Of a DNA stretch of 64,000 nt, positions 10,704 through 22,304 are shown piece after piece. Both the position numbers and the translations under genes were made by a program. The notes under the pieces are model-generated. The model had not been told where the DNA came from and did no database searches. It saw only the letters and a list, made by a program, of their open reading frames with translations. Within the stretch, counting starts at the first letter, position 1, and every line of letters begins with the position of its first letter. The stretch is from Mytilus californianus. Lineage: Eukaryota > Mollusca > Bivalvia > Mytilida > Mytilidae. The stretch spans positions 69,275,558 to 69,339,557 of the forward strand of contig NW_026262668.1 in assembly GCF_021869535.1 (NCBI RefSeq). The letters are read 5' to 3'.

Positions 10704-12085
10704 ATACGAAAGAGGTTGAAATGGTGTATTTTTGATAGAGAAAAAATGAGAAAATGTAATTAAAATGTATGAAATATTTTTGAAAATGTGTGCGAAAGAT
10801 TTGTTTTTCATGTGCGGGAAATATGTATAAAAATGTATAAAAAGATTTGCTTAATAGCTATTTCTGTGTGTTTAACAAGTCAATATATGATGTGTTGATT
10901 CAGCTTCGTCTGAGGAATTTGAAACCAATTTTTACAATTTGGAAGTAAAAAAAAACAATGTGATATGATATCTGGCCACACAACATTTTCAAAGCAAGAG
11001 CACATACACCAAACGGACAGAAATAAAACACCAAGTGAAGTCAACTTTGCTTGGATTTGTGGCAACCCTTATAACAATTTTATAATCTAAGGAAATTTGC
11101 AGCCAAAATGTATCATTTAAATTAAACAAATACCGTGGCAATGGACACTTGGGGATGTAAATCTCCGGAACTGATAATTCAAAAGCAGCAATACGTTTAC
11201 TTCGTACTTTATTCGGTCTTTTTAACTTTCTTGATTTGAGCGTCACTGATGAGTCTTTTGCAGACAACGCGCGTCTGACGTACACACATTTTTGTAATCC
11301 TGGTACATTGTAACTATGTCTATGATGAGTTTATATACCGTCCCAGATGTAGACAAATGTATGATATGCTTTCCGTTTGCAAAGCTCTTGTTTTATCATA
11401 TACGAATGAGATCTGCTGTGTCCCAAGTTGTGCTGTTGATGTCGCTCCTATCTCTTATAATCCTTTGGAATAACAAATCATGTAAACTTCAGTAGAAGGT
11501 TATGGTTTACAACCTACAGAAAGTGTAGTAATCATATTAAAAACCAGTAGTGAATTGAAAAAAACAACTTATGACTGTTTTTGGAAACGTAATGATACTT
11601 ATATGCAAATTGTTTCTCCAATAGGAATTAAAAAATTATCAGAGACTGTGCACATACTAATACAGAGGAAACCTTTTTACAATCATTGCTCTTAAATTTT
11701 TCATGAACTAGATTCAAGACCAAAGAACAACGAAAAGACCTTACTTCTTCACTTTTCGTTTATTGTAACCGGTAATGTTATAAATAAGTGTAGTGTACTG
11801 AACATGATGCTTTTATTTGTATCAAAACTAAGAGTTGTAAGGTTTTCAAGTAATATTAACCTGAGACATATTTGCAAGTTCTATTGACGCCGTTTTTTTT
11901 GGTTTTAAAGCTCCGAAACGTTTTATAAATTTTACTTCCCAAACTTCTAACTGAAGCTTAATTGATTTTACTTCAGAAAAAACGTAGCGCATGTGTCAAT
12001 AAATCGGTGTTATACTATTATTCTTGTGTAGCTAACACTGCTGCCGGACAATCATTCCCGTGGTTTACCTACCAAGTAGCCATTA
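10704..12085. other. Intergenic region after the sulfatase gene
   Basis: No gene seen. It contains the presumed 3' UTR and a repeat with a ribozyme-like core at 11160-11335. The rest is AT-rich and unrecognised. Confidence 0.5.
11160..11335 (+). repeat. Repeat with hammerhead-like core (type A), mutated
   Basis: A leader ending in tacttcgtactttattcgg precedes the core at 11246-11282. The core has CTGATGA (11246-11252), a stem II with arms GTC and GAC, then AACGCGCGTCTGACGTA. The GA of the expected GAAAC is missing, so this copy is probably inactive. Other copies lie near 27060, 28750, 29890, 50780 and 55446. Confidence 0.6.
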
Positions 12086-12651
12086 CTTTTTAGCTTTTTT
12101 GCATTAACTGACCTTAGACGATTTTAGCTGTACTGTATTAACTGACCGTAGACGATTGAAGCTGTCTTGCATTAACTGACATATATGAAAATAACGACAT
12201 GTAGTATGATTGCCAATGAGACAACTATTCACCAGAGTTCAAATGAGGAAGATAAAAGGAATTATAGGTCACCGAACTACCTTCAACAATGAAAAAAACT
12301 CATACCGTATAGTCCGCTATTAAAGGCCCCGACATAAAACATATAAAACGTGAAAACTAACTGCCAAGTTTAATATAAAATACAATTGACGAAAAACAAA
12401 TATGACAGACATGAACAAACGACAACCACTGAATTACAAACTCCTGACTTGGAACCGGCACATGAAGAATGATGCGGGGTTCAACATGTTTATAAGCGCT
12501 CAACCCTCCCGGTAACCTGGGACGGTGGTGCTAAAACAAAAGATGGTTTTAGTTGTACTGTATAAAACTGACCTTAGATGGTTTGAGATGTTTTGCATTA
12601 ACTGTCATTAAATGGTTTTATTTGTTTTACATTAAGCCTTAAGGTCTAAGA
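12086..12651 (+). repeat. Degenerate ~34-bp tandem array, interrupted
   Basis: Units of the form ttaactgaccttagacgatt...agctgt...gca repeat at 12086-12180 and resume at 12545-12651. A further unit in the same orientation lies at about 20861-20900, beyond the far end of the large insertion. The array therefore seems to be the original target into which the other elements were inserted. Confidence 0.65.
12181..12545 (+). mobile_element. SINE-like element inserted in the 34-bp array
   Basis: The fullest copy in the window of the attgccaatgagacaact family, ending near ggtaacctgggacggtggt. The 34-bp array breaks off before it and continues after it. About 45 bp of its right half (12450-12500) match the PLE 3' region at about 20430-20475 in reverse orientation. 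Confidence 0.65.
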
Positions 12652-12803
12652 ACAGTAAATGGGCTATGTCACAGATTTTGGTAAAACTTTGTATACAACT
12701 TTATCCTATTGAACTATAACTGAAAATCGAAAAAATAATGCATTTGTTTTTTTTTTTATTTTCTGAAATATAACATATTGAATTCTTTCAAAAAAGGTAA
12801 ACG

Positions 12804-13548
12804 TTTGTTTAGAAAACACATACATTCGGGGAAAAACGTTCTCAAATTTGTCTTTAAATCATCAAATTTCCAATTATAAATCCATTGAATTTTCTTTAAA
12901 ATTATATATTGTTGATACATAAACTTACGTTTTAATGATATAATATAATCATATGGTCACTAACTTTGTTTTTGTTTATTTTTAAACAAATCTGTAACCT
13001 TGTTAGTAGTGAAAAACGGCCTACAACACGATGATGTTACGCTTGTTTTGACGTTTTGTGTAATTCTGTCACCTAGACCATCACTGAATATATAGCTTAT
13101 AAAAAGTAAAAAGTCAGTGACCCTTTTATTATTTTACATCATGAAAAGGGAATTTGTGTACAAACAACACATAGTGTTTTTTTTTAGAAAAGTCTATGGA
13201 TTTGAAATTGGAGAATGGATGATTTTAACCCACCAGTTTTCTTTAAATGTCCTGTACCAAGTCAGGAATATGGCAGTTGTTATCAAATAGTTCGTTTCTA
13301 TGTATGTTAGCGTTTGTTTTTGTTGCACTTCAGTGTTCCTATTGTTCTTTTGTTTTCCTCTTATAGGTGATGTGTTCCCTCTGTTTTAGTTTGTAACCCG
13401 CATTTGTTTTCTCTCAATCGATTTATGACTCTTGAACACCGGTATACTACTGTTGCCTTTATTTAAAACAAATTTAAGAACTTTTTTCTTTGATTTTATG
13501 TGCTTTCTATACATTGGTAATTTATAAAGAACAGATTCTGTTAACATT
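12804..13548 (+). other. Leader between left inverted repeat and PLE reading frame
   Basis: Non-coding and AT-rich. From about 13200 it looks like the PLE 5' region. The block aatcgatttatgactcttga followed by ccggtatactactgttgcc (13417-13459) recurs near 25295-25340, supporting its membership of a dispersed PLE terminal repeat. Confidence 0.5.
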
Positions 13549-15845
13549 ATGGATATAGTTTCTAAAACTGTTCGTAAAAACCGTTCTCATGGGCGTAGAA
13601 AAAATGGTAATCAAAGAAAATTTCGGACCAACCATACAAATATTTCGGACCTAATATCTATTTCAAAAAACAACGGCAGACATTATCTATTAACCAAGCT
13701 CTGTTCTTCACCTATAAATAAATTAAATAAAATTTTAGAGGATTGCAACACAATTTCATATTGCAGTCCTAAGTATGAAATCGTTCAAATTATATTGGCA
13801 TATTGTTATTCTAAACTGTTTCCAAAAATTGATCGACGTGAAGATCATAAAAACATTTTATTAAAATAAAGTATGGCAATAAAGGTTTTGATTTTGTAAA
13901 TATTGCCGGTATTTTTAACGACCATTCTGTTAAAGAACAAATTCCTGGATATTTTGATAATATTGAATTCCCTCTTATTTGTTATATTTACAAGAAATCT
14001 ACCCGAAAATTTGTGTTTAATTATAGCCAAGTCTGTAAAGATGTAAATATCAGTGAAAATACACCTCCGTCATGTAATTGTAGTAATTCCGAATACACTT
14101 ATGGCCCCATTTCCCATGTTATAACAGGAGACCTTAACATCGTTCGCGACCGAGAGTTAAAATCATTCCTCAGTAAAGGACCTAAATATCGTTCCCCGTC
14201 AATTATTAATTGGAATGAGTGTCGTAATATCATCCACGACTCACTTCGTGCTTACTGTTTGAAAAGGATAAAACGGGAAAAAGCTGACAAAAAATCTTTG
14301 GAAGATAGTTGATATACGTATACAACATTTTAAAGAACATTTTACTCTTAACAACAACCACACAAAAATCATATTTCTCGTATCAAACATAAACTAAAAG
14401 AACTAGCCAAAGAATTTGTTTTTGTCCCGGCTGATAAAGCTGCTAACAATATCATTATAGTTTGACGTAAATTTTACATTGAGGTTCTGCAAAAGGAAAT
14501 CACGAATTCACCAACATTCCAACTGACTTCATTTTCAGAAAACGATATCTGTAACAAACATAAACTATTAGCTACTTCTTTACAAGCAGAACCAAATACA
14601 ATGAAAGTCCCAACTATGTACTGGCTTCCGAAGCTACACAAATCACCTTACAAATATAGATTTATTTCGTCTTCAAGTCATTGTTCCACTACTAAATTGT
14701 CTATTCTACTTACTAGTACACTTGGTACAATAAAAAACCTGATAATAAATTGTTCAAATAAGGCTTCTGAAAATAGTGGAATTAACTACTTTTGGAGTGT
14801 CAAAAACTCGTTGGAAGTACTTGATAAATTGCATGCATTTATTGGTGATTTTGAATCTGTTCAAAGTTTTGATTTTTCTACCCTATATACCACTTTTCCT
14901 CATATTCTTATTAAGAAAAAATTCAAACACCTATTTAAATGGGCATTTAAAAAGTCGGAATGCGAATACATATGTTCAAACTCGTTTAGGTCATTTTTTA
15001 GTAGCAACAAACAAAAGAGCTATGTCAATTGGACATGCTTTGATACTATATCTGCCCTTGAATTTTTACTTAATAACATTTTTGTTCGCTTTGGAGATTC
15101 CGTATATCGTCAAGTTATCGGAATTCCAATGGGGACTAACTGTGCACCACTTATTGCGGGCCTGTTTTTGTATTGTTATGAGTTACAATTTATGACTAAA
15201 ATCAGCAAAGACCCATCGAAACAACATCTGATACAAAAATTTAACAATACTTTTAGATATTTGGATGATATATTGGCTCTCAATAATGACGACTTCAGTA
15301 TGTATACTAAAGAAATTTATCCTGTTGAACTTACTTTAAATAAAGATAATACTAACAATGACCACTGTCCTTTCCTCGATCTTGATATCTATATCATTAA
15401 CGGGAAGCTTAATACAAAAATTTATGATAAAAGAGATGATTTTTCATTTCCTATCGTTAATTATCCATTTTTAGATGGTGACGTTCCCTTGTCACCATCT
15501 TATGGTGTTTATATATCTCAACTTGTACGATTCGCTCGTGTATGTAACAACGTATTAGATTTTAGCGAGAGAAATTTATGTATTACTGAAAAATTATTAC
15601 ACCAGGGTTTTCGATATCATAAACTAGTCAAAACATTTACTAAATTTTATCATCGGTATAAGGACATCATTCGTAAATATAACTCAACATGCAGACATCT
15701 TATACGTTCGGGTATTTCACATCCAATCTTTTATGGTAATATTCTTTACAAAGCACAAAAATGTCAGTATTCACCTCAAACGCTAACAAAACCTTTAAAC
15801 AGACTTATTAAGAAGGAATATAGAATCATGTGCATAACAGTGTAG
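13549..15845 (+). pseudogene. Reverse transcriptase of Penelope-like element, several disabling changes
   Basis: The coding sense runs 13549-13866, shifts frame near 13868 (continuing KYGNKGFDFVNIAGIF at 13869) and meets a TGA at 14310-14312. It is out of frame between about 14313 and 14378, resumes at 14379, and has an in-frame TGA at 14463-14465 where a Cys is expected. The open frame 14601-15845 (414 codons) carries the RT core: a PKLHKSPYKYRFIS finger motif, DFSTLYTT, the GIPMGTNCAPLIAGLFLY palm motif and the catalytic FRYLDDIL, followed by a long thumb-like tail. Its last seven codons (from about 15823) belong to the inserted element. No GIY-YIG endonuclease domain is visible. The product would copy PLE RNA at a primed end. 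This copy cannot make a full protein. Confidence 0.8.
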
Positions 15846-15980
15846 CCGAGACCATTGATTGGCGCGCAAAAATATCCCATTGACTGGGTCAGATTAGGTG
15901 AACGTTCGTCTGTAACGCCCAAAACTCACGACGTATTTATTATAGACATTTAAACTGTGAGGTCACCAAAGGGTCTCAAC
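15823..15980 (+). repeat. Left inverted repeat of the inserted element
   Basis: Matches the reverse complement of 19895-20052 with few mismatches, for example ataacag versus aaaacag and gtagccg versus gtaggcg. The first bases read as the accidental C-terminus of the interrupted RT frame. Confidence 0.85.
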
Positions 15981-16016
15981 GCCTAAATAAAATAATTCGA
16001 AAAACTAAGTCTAGGT

Positions 16017-16106
16017 TAGTCTATGGAAAGATATATACTATGAAATTTAGAGCGAGGGGCTTGCCCCGAGCTCTTAATTTCATAGTATATACCTTTCCAT
16101 AGACTA
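16017..16106. repeat. Near-perfect 90-bp palindrome (hairpin)
   Basis: Arms of about 40 bp begin tagtctatggaaag and end ctttccatagacta, with a GC-rich tip ggggcttgcccc. The stem has only a few mismatches. It lies just inside the left inverted repeat of the 4.2-kb element and could extrude as a cruciform or be the foldback core of a small nested element. Confidence 0.85.
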
Positions 16107-19100
16107 TCCAATTTAGCACATATTTACAACTCGAGTAATCTTTTAATTGGTCTATTGATAGTTTATTTTTTTGCTGACTACTTGTATCACAGGTGTTTGT
16201 AAAAAGGAGGTCATTAACAAAGTTTTGTAAATCTACTCACTAGTATTATTGTAAAATATGTGATTTCAAAAGGCCCTTCACTCCAGAATGAAAAGATGGT
16301 AGCTGCTGGTGTAAGTATATATACTGATATAAAGCGGTGTTTTACAGACAGTTTTTTACTATACATGTACAATAATTAAATTGCAGTGGAAGCTTTACAT
16401 GTTTTGAAAACATTTTTTAATTTCACAGTAAAACTAAAGCTATAATAAATTTGAAACATAGAGATAGTTTGTCCCCATAGATATAGTCTAGCAGATAGGC
16501 ATTAAAAAGCAACTACCAATAGATCAGAGATTATAGGTTTTGTGTTTTGTGGTTTTTTTTTATTATTTCAAAGTAAAAACTAAAAGATTTATCAGAATAT
16601 GTTTATATATATATATAGGTGGCACATTATCTTCAGACATAATCACAGTTTTTCAATTCATGACATCGTCCTGAACATGCATGAAATATTTGCCACTGGA
16701 CATTAAGCAACCAATAATCAATAAATCAATCAATTCATGACGAAATAGATCACCTTCCTTAAGAAAGTTTAAAAAATTATCACCAAGTTGCTTAAATTTT
16801 CCTGCACAAGGTTTCATAGTACACACTTTTCTGTGTACAAAGTAATTGCATGGATGATACATTATCATAATTTTAAGATATCGTTGTACTCTAATCAGGG
16901 TATAAAGAACCATATGTATTACCCTAAAAAGTTTATTTAAATGATAAAATTTGCAATTGTCAAAAACAATTTTTAGATCCAAAGATTTTAATAGCAGGAT
17001 ATTTAAAAATCAACGTGAAAACTAATTACAAACTATTTAATTTAATTTGGAACACAACATTTTATTTCAAAATAGCCAGTGGCAATTTTTGTTTTAAATA
17101 TCTTGATTACGATACAATGAAATCTTACCCTTGTGGTCATTCATGCGTAGTTACTTAGTACACAGGAAAAGTATGTACTATGAAAATTAGAAGGCAAATA
17201 TAAGCAATTTGATTGGACAAGAAGTTGTAAGTATGTGCTAATCAGGAATAACCTTTGTGTTTTGATTTATATTGAATACTTACACTGAACTGCGGTCAAG
17301 CTTAGCGAAAGGTCGTGCAAAATAATCAGTCAAACAAACTTTATTAGATTAACTCGTTAAGGAACGATCGTTTTCATTGGTCAATTCAAACCTTCGACCT
17401 CACACCTGCGAAAATAGAACACGCGTACTATAAAGCTGAATGGACTGATCAGTATTCACGTAGCCGGTCAAGGTCGTTAAAAACTTCCATCGTCGTATTC
17501 CCGAACATGATTGTGTTCTTGATTATCGCATGGCAATTCTAGCTTTTATACATGTGCATGTAAAATTTTAAACTTTAATCTTAACAGTCACGTCGAAATA
17601 TTTAATTCAACTGTCTCCTCTCAATTGGTCCTGGATTAAGGGAGCTACCATTTTATTTTGATTGGGGGTGAAGGACTTGGATGAAACATTTTGTCCTGCA
17701 TTTTTTTTAGTTGTTATCTCTGTCCTGTCTTTCTATTTTTCAGTCTGTTAGGTCCTGACTATATTTATTCGTTTATCCTGATTTTTTACATAAATCGTCA
17801 TCCTGCCTTTTTTTTGTCAAGTTGCTCACCCTGCCTTATCTTTTATTCAATGGACTTGATGAATTAACGTTGTACTTGAAATGAAACCGTACTTAACTAC
17901 AAAAATAACCAAATTACATACTAAAGATATTGCTCGATTTTTATAGTAAATGGGTTTGTGTTATAAACTGTCATGTTCATTATTCATATTCTTTCATAAG
18001 TTTTAGGATAGTGTGATTTTTTTTCTGATTTAGTTTACTTGATTTTGAAAAAAAATCCCGAAATTCTAAGTAAATTCAGAACATGTAACCAGCCATGCTT
18101 TGTTTAGAGAAAAAATGGAGATGGCAAACCATGGCACAGTGGAAGGAAATGTACTTTATAAACTCCAGCGATATACTTTCTTAATTTATAATTAACTGTT
18201 TTGCTATCCTCGGTTGAAAATTATATATTGTAAATATTTAAATAGTTGCATAGAAAACAATCAGTTTTAAACAGTGTGGTTATTCACTAAATGTATTGAT
18301 AAAAGGTGACTCCATTTTTGTACATACTTTTACAGTAGTCATCCTTAATTTCTTAATATTTCGTTTATAAGTTTATCATACATGTATGATTTTGTATTTC
18401 ATTTTAATACGCACGCATGCCACACGTTACTTTGGCGGATTGTTCAACAATGTTATGCAAAGCTCTATTCTTACGGTATGAAATTAAAGGATAAATTTTC
18501 AACCAATCAAAATCGAAAACAGTACATTTATATAGTTCCTTATAAACTACGACATTTCTCACAAGTATTTATTTATTTTTTAGTTCCACACATGCAAAAA
18601 TAAAATCTTCGCCGATGAAACATTTCAAACCTTTTTACACCAACATGCCTTCACTGAATTCATTTGAATTTCGTGGTGACCATGATAGTACATTGCATAG
18701 TACATCTATATTCACGTGCACACATGGTACGATCTTTCGGGGACAATTTGCTCGTTTATGACACGTCATTTCTGAAGACCAAACGCTTAGCTTCTTTATT
18801 TTCGTTTTATAGCATGAAAACAATAAAAGAGGAATGTGCAACCCATCATAAATTTGAAATGGATCAGTATTATGAGATCCTAATTATAAGTAACTACGAC
18901 ATTGTCAGGATAATAACCCAGCGTCAATATGAAAGAAATAAAAGTGGTTCATACATTCATCCGTATAAAAGCGGCACATGTATTTTATTTTATCCTTATA
19001 TTTTTCATAGTGCGGTCGTACAAGTGCTGCATGCATAAAGAATATTACTTAACACAAATTATTAGTATAATATTTCGACCCCACTATTTGAAATTCACAA

Positions 19101-19894
19101 AATACTTATTTAATTATTTCGACCAAAAATCATTGTTTTTTACGTTCGTAGTAACGTAGTACATTCCATTGTCGGTCACCTGTGTCAATTCACGTGCACA
19201 CAACAATTGTTGTTGTATTTAAATCTTTCGGCCAATGAAGTGAGACGTTACAAGTTGTTTGTTTGTGATACGCCAGAATGTTATCAATGAATTATCAATC
19301 GCTAAACTTGACTGCATTTCAGTGTAAACGTTCTTTACTTGTGTTTTCGTTATGTTTTGATAATCAATTTTTATGACATCGCACGTTCTTTCAACAAAAA
19401 AAAAAGGATTTAACTGGCTTTAAAAGTTACAATGCATGTGTTGTATTATCTTTTTTTTTCGGACGTCAAAGCGATTTAACAATTGCGGTTGCATGTCCAA
19501 TTATGTCATCTTTTAACTTTTATCTGGTAAAAATTTTATTTTAGAACGAATGCATGATCAACTTTAAAAAGTGTGCGTACACAAAACATATAGACAAAAT
19601 ATACTTCTGTCCTGTCTTTTTCGTACTTGCAAGTTATTAGACAATAAAAAGGCTATTTGGATCAAGCCTTGTGGAATTTGCATTTACGTTTTTGAATAGG
19701 TAAAATGTATAGTTTGGTGAACTTTTCTGCTAACTACTATACTTGTGAAAAACCCTTGGCAACAGAAACATTTTCAGCTTTTTTTTTAATCGACCCAATC
19801 ATAGTTACATATATAGTAATGGACGACTTCGTACGTTTTATGATCGCAAATAAAATATGTATATAATATACTGTGCACTGTAGTTCGTATATAT
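16107..19894. other. Interior of the 4.2-kb element
   Basis: AT-rich sequence without a recognisable gene. About 17630-17860 is a loose array of tcctg(n)ctttttt-type motifs that I associate with a dispersed bivalve repeat. Two short blocks containing attcacgtgcacaca occur near 18710 and 19185. Open frames of 73, 124 and 76 codons between 18382 and 19159 have no domain. Confidence 0.45.
17630..17860 (+). repeat. Degenerate tcctg/pyrimidine-rich array
   Basis: Successive gtcctgca, gtcctgtc, gtcctgac, atcctgat, atcctgcc and accctgcc motifs are each followed by T-rich runs, spaced roughly 25-45 bp. It reads as a decayed short tandem repeat following an aagggagctaccatt block. Confidence 0.5.
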
Positions 19895-20052
19895 ACTGAA
19901 ACCCTTTGGCAACCCCACAGTTTAAATGCTTATAATAAATACGTCGTGAGTTGTGGGCGTTACAGACGAACGTTCACCTAATCTGACCCAGTCAATGGGA
20001 TATTTTAGCGCGCCAATCAATGGTCTCGCCTACACTGTTTTGCACATGATTC
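19895..20052 (-). repeat. Right inverted repeat of the inserted element
   Basis: Inverted counterpart of 15823-15980. The outermost base at 20052 is followed by TA and then the resumed PLE codons. Confidence 0.85.
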
Positions 20053-20054
20053 TA

Positions 20055-20140
20055 GTTACGATACTGTTGTCAGGTCATTAAAGATTGCATATTTTGGCTT
20101 TAATATTGATTCACTTATAGGGTCTTTGCATCGGAATTAA
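20055..20140 (+). pseudogene. C-terminal codons of the family A PLE after the insertion
   Basis: In frame with the upstream RT once the insert is removed at TA. The codons give SYDTVVRSLKIAYFGF, then about a dozen residues and TAA at 20138-20140. This end supports the view that the PLE protein stops soon after the RT thumb and lacks a GIY-YIG domain. Confidence 0.65.
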
Positions 20141-20708
20141 ACATATTTATTCTAAAACCAGTTGTTGGCATGACACGGGTTATGTTCTTCTCATATATTT
20201 TATGATGGTATAATACTAAACCCCTAACAGGAGGGATTGTGCCTGATATTCATATGATGAAGATATAATCTTTCAATCAGTTTAATTGAGGTCTGGAGCT
20301 GGCATGTCAGTAACTGCTAGTAGTCTGTTGTTATTTATGTATTATTGTCATTTTGTTTATTTTCTTTTGTTTCCTATTCTGACATCGGACTCGGACTTCT
20401 CTTAAACTGAGTTTTACTGAGTGTTTAACCCCGCCGCATTTTTGCGCCTGTCCCAAGTCAGGAGCCTCTGGCCTTTGTTAGTCTTGTATCATTTTTAATT
20501 TAAGTTTCTTGTGTATAATTTGGAGTTTAGTATGACGTCCATTATAACTGAACTAGTATACATATTTGTTTAGGGGCCAGCTGAAGGACGCCTCCGGGTG
20601 TGGGAGTTTCTCGCTGCATTGAAGACCCATTGGTGGCCTTCGGCTGTTGTCTGCTCTATGGTCGGGTTGTTGTCTCTTTGACATATTCCCCATTTTCATT
20701 CTCAATTT
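20141..20708 (+). mobile_element. PLE family A 3' UTR
   Basis: Non-coding tail with blocks I recognise as recurrent in mussel sequences, such as ccaagtcaggagcctctgg, gaagacccattggtgg and tcgggttgttgtctctttga. It ends at ...attccccattttcattctca, directly against the right outer inverted repeat. Confidence 0.6.
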
Positions 20709-20860
20709 CATATGTTCACCTTTTTTGAAAAAAATTCAATCAGCAACATTTGAGATAATAAAAAAGATAAATGCATTTTTTCTCGAATTTCAATTATAGT
20801 TCAATGCGCCTAAGTTGTATGCAAATTTTACTAAAATCTGTGACAAAGCCCATTTACTGT

Positions 20861-21500
20861 AAATTGACCTTAACTGACCTTAGGCGGTTTTAGCTGATTT
20901 TCCTTTTGTTTTAATTCTACAGAACGTTTTATGGATATGACTTACCAAACTATTGTTTCAAGCGTACCATGTGAATGTTATTTAAGAAACAACTGGTGTA
21001 ACAGACCGTGTATATTTACGACAACAATTTGTCATTTTAAACTGAAAAAATAGATTTTGCAAAATACTAGAATGGAGATAAACCAAAACATATGTAACAA
21101 AACTTTTATAAAGAAATAGTCTTGGATCAAGCAACCTGCAGAAAAAAAACAGAACGATTATTTGATTACCAACAGAAAGTGTTTTTTTTTACTTAGTATT
21201 AAAATAAGGATTAACAGAAGCTATCCGCTTTACACTTTTAAACAGACTGTGAATAGAAAGTTCAATGAACAAAACTATGTGTTCAGATTAATGTTTAATG
21301 TATCAAATTGCAAATCATTATTTATGAACCCGAGTACAAGGTCTCATAGATTTTTGATATCAACAATAATTAGAGTAACGTTGCGTTAACTCATTATGGA
21401 CCTCATGGAATAATGATTTGCAACCATCCAATTCCCAAAACGATCCTGCTATACGTTTCCACATATTAGAAATGGCAGCGAAATGTAATTATTACAATGG
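20861..21500. other. Short gap between PLE copies
   Basis: Holds one leftover unit of the 34-bp array (about 20861-20900), then AT-rich sequence with no recognised feature. The 75-codon frame at 21162 has no domain. Confidence 0.4.
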
Positions 21501-22018
21501 CACAGGACAATTGATATTCCCGGGCTTGTGTTTCCTATCATGATTTCCTTGATAGAGGATTGCTGTTCACAAGGAAGCTATTAAGCCAAGAGTTCCAAAT
21601 GGTGAAGTTGAAATCATCCCTTCGTAAATTTTACGGACGCCACCACGAGTTGGTTTACCGTTATGGAATAACCGTTTCACATATGATATCGGATATATTC
21701 CTTATGTCGTAACTACAATACCCTTCCCTTTTCACGAATGTGACTTACCGAATTAGACTATTTACCGGATTTGTAATAACATAAGCAACACGACGGGTGC
21801 CACATGTGGAGCAGGATCTGCTTACCCTTCAGGAACACTGAGATCACCCCCAGTTTTTGGTGGGGTTCGTGTTGCTTAGATTTTAGTTTTCTATGTTGTG
21901 TCATCTGTACTATTATTTGTCTGTTTGTCTTTTTATTTTTGGCCATGGCGTTGTCAGTTTGTTTTCGATCTATGAGTTTGACTGTCCCTCTGGTATCTTT
22001 CGTCCCTCTTTTGAAGTA
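21500..22018 (+). pseudogene. 3' fragment of a family B Penelope-like element
   Basis: Begins within the RT tail (CVSYHDFLD, KFYGRHHELVYRYGITVS, with frame damage) and ends DIFLMS followed by TAA near 21710. It continues through a 3' UTR marked by caacacgacgggtgccacat, agcaggatctgcttaccctt and ttggtggggttcgtgttgct. The same arrangement lies in reverse at 38690-39569. 5'-truncated. Confidence 0.75.
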
Positions 22019-22304
22019 ATAGAAACTGCTTAAATGGTAAATGATTGATCAAAATTCAACTCCATGTATCGACAAGGTTCATTATTAAAAAAATCACCTT
22101 GAAAAAAACCAGAACAACATTTAAATACATTAACGCAGTAACGGGGTAAACTAATTTCACCAATGTTTTTTAGGCAACATTCCGTGCAATCAAGGTTTGA
22201 TAATACTACTTTTTTTGTAGATACGACCTCTTTAATAGAGGCTTTTGAAATTGAAGACATGTTATATCTTTAATACTGTATCAATGGGGGAAAAAGAGTT
22301 TACC

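Larger units (their letters stand above)
15823..20052. mobile_element. 4,230-bp element with ~158-bp inverted repeats inserted in the PLE
   Basis: The left end gaatcatgtgcataacagtg and the right end cactgttttgcacatgattc are inverted copies. Similarity continues inward for about 158 bp (through gtctgtaacgccca..., cgacgtatttattat, aactgtg, ccaaagggt). TA flanks both ends (15821-15822 and 20053-20054), consistent with a TA target duplication. Joining the flanks at TA keeps the PLE frame (KKEY then SYDTVV). No transposase was recognised in the interior. Its longest open frames (16653-16982 reverse; 18664-19038) show no known motif, so it looks non-autonomous, or autonomous but decayed. Confidence 0.8.
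13200..20708 (+). mobile_element. Penelope-like retroelement (family A), split by a later insertion
   Basis: A 5' leader, a broken RT-containing frame (13549-15822), the resumed C-terminal codons (20055-20140) and a long 3' UTR (20141-20708). Between 15823 and 20052 lies another element. The RT motifs (GIPMGTNCAP, FRYLDDIL) and the upstream block VPADKAANNIII are typical of the Penelope-like RT lineage. Left and right ends are approximate. Confidence 0.7.
12652..20860. mobile_element. Outer element with ~150-bp terminal inverted repeats
   Basis: The left arm (12652-12803, starting acagtaaatgggct) matches the reverse complement of the right arm (20709-20860, ending gcccatttactgt) over about 150 bp with moderate divergence. 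Shared blocks include gtcacagatttt, acaactt, attgaactataa and tgcatt. The arms enclose the Penelope-like element. They may be the ends of an old DNA transposon that received the PLE, or inverted terminal repeats of the PLE copy itself. The PLE tail abuts the inner edge of the right arm, which leaves both options open. No clear target duplication is seen. Confidence 0.6.

Noticed and set aside
16653..16982. 109-codon reverse open frame as the transposase of the 4.2-kb element
   Set aside because: No catalytic motif, zinc finger or helix-turn-helix is visible, and the composition is like the surrounding AT-rich DNA.
18382..19159. Cluster of short open frames as a gene inside the 4.2-kb element
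   Set aside because: The frames overlap in different phases, show no splice-linked continuity and contain no motif.
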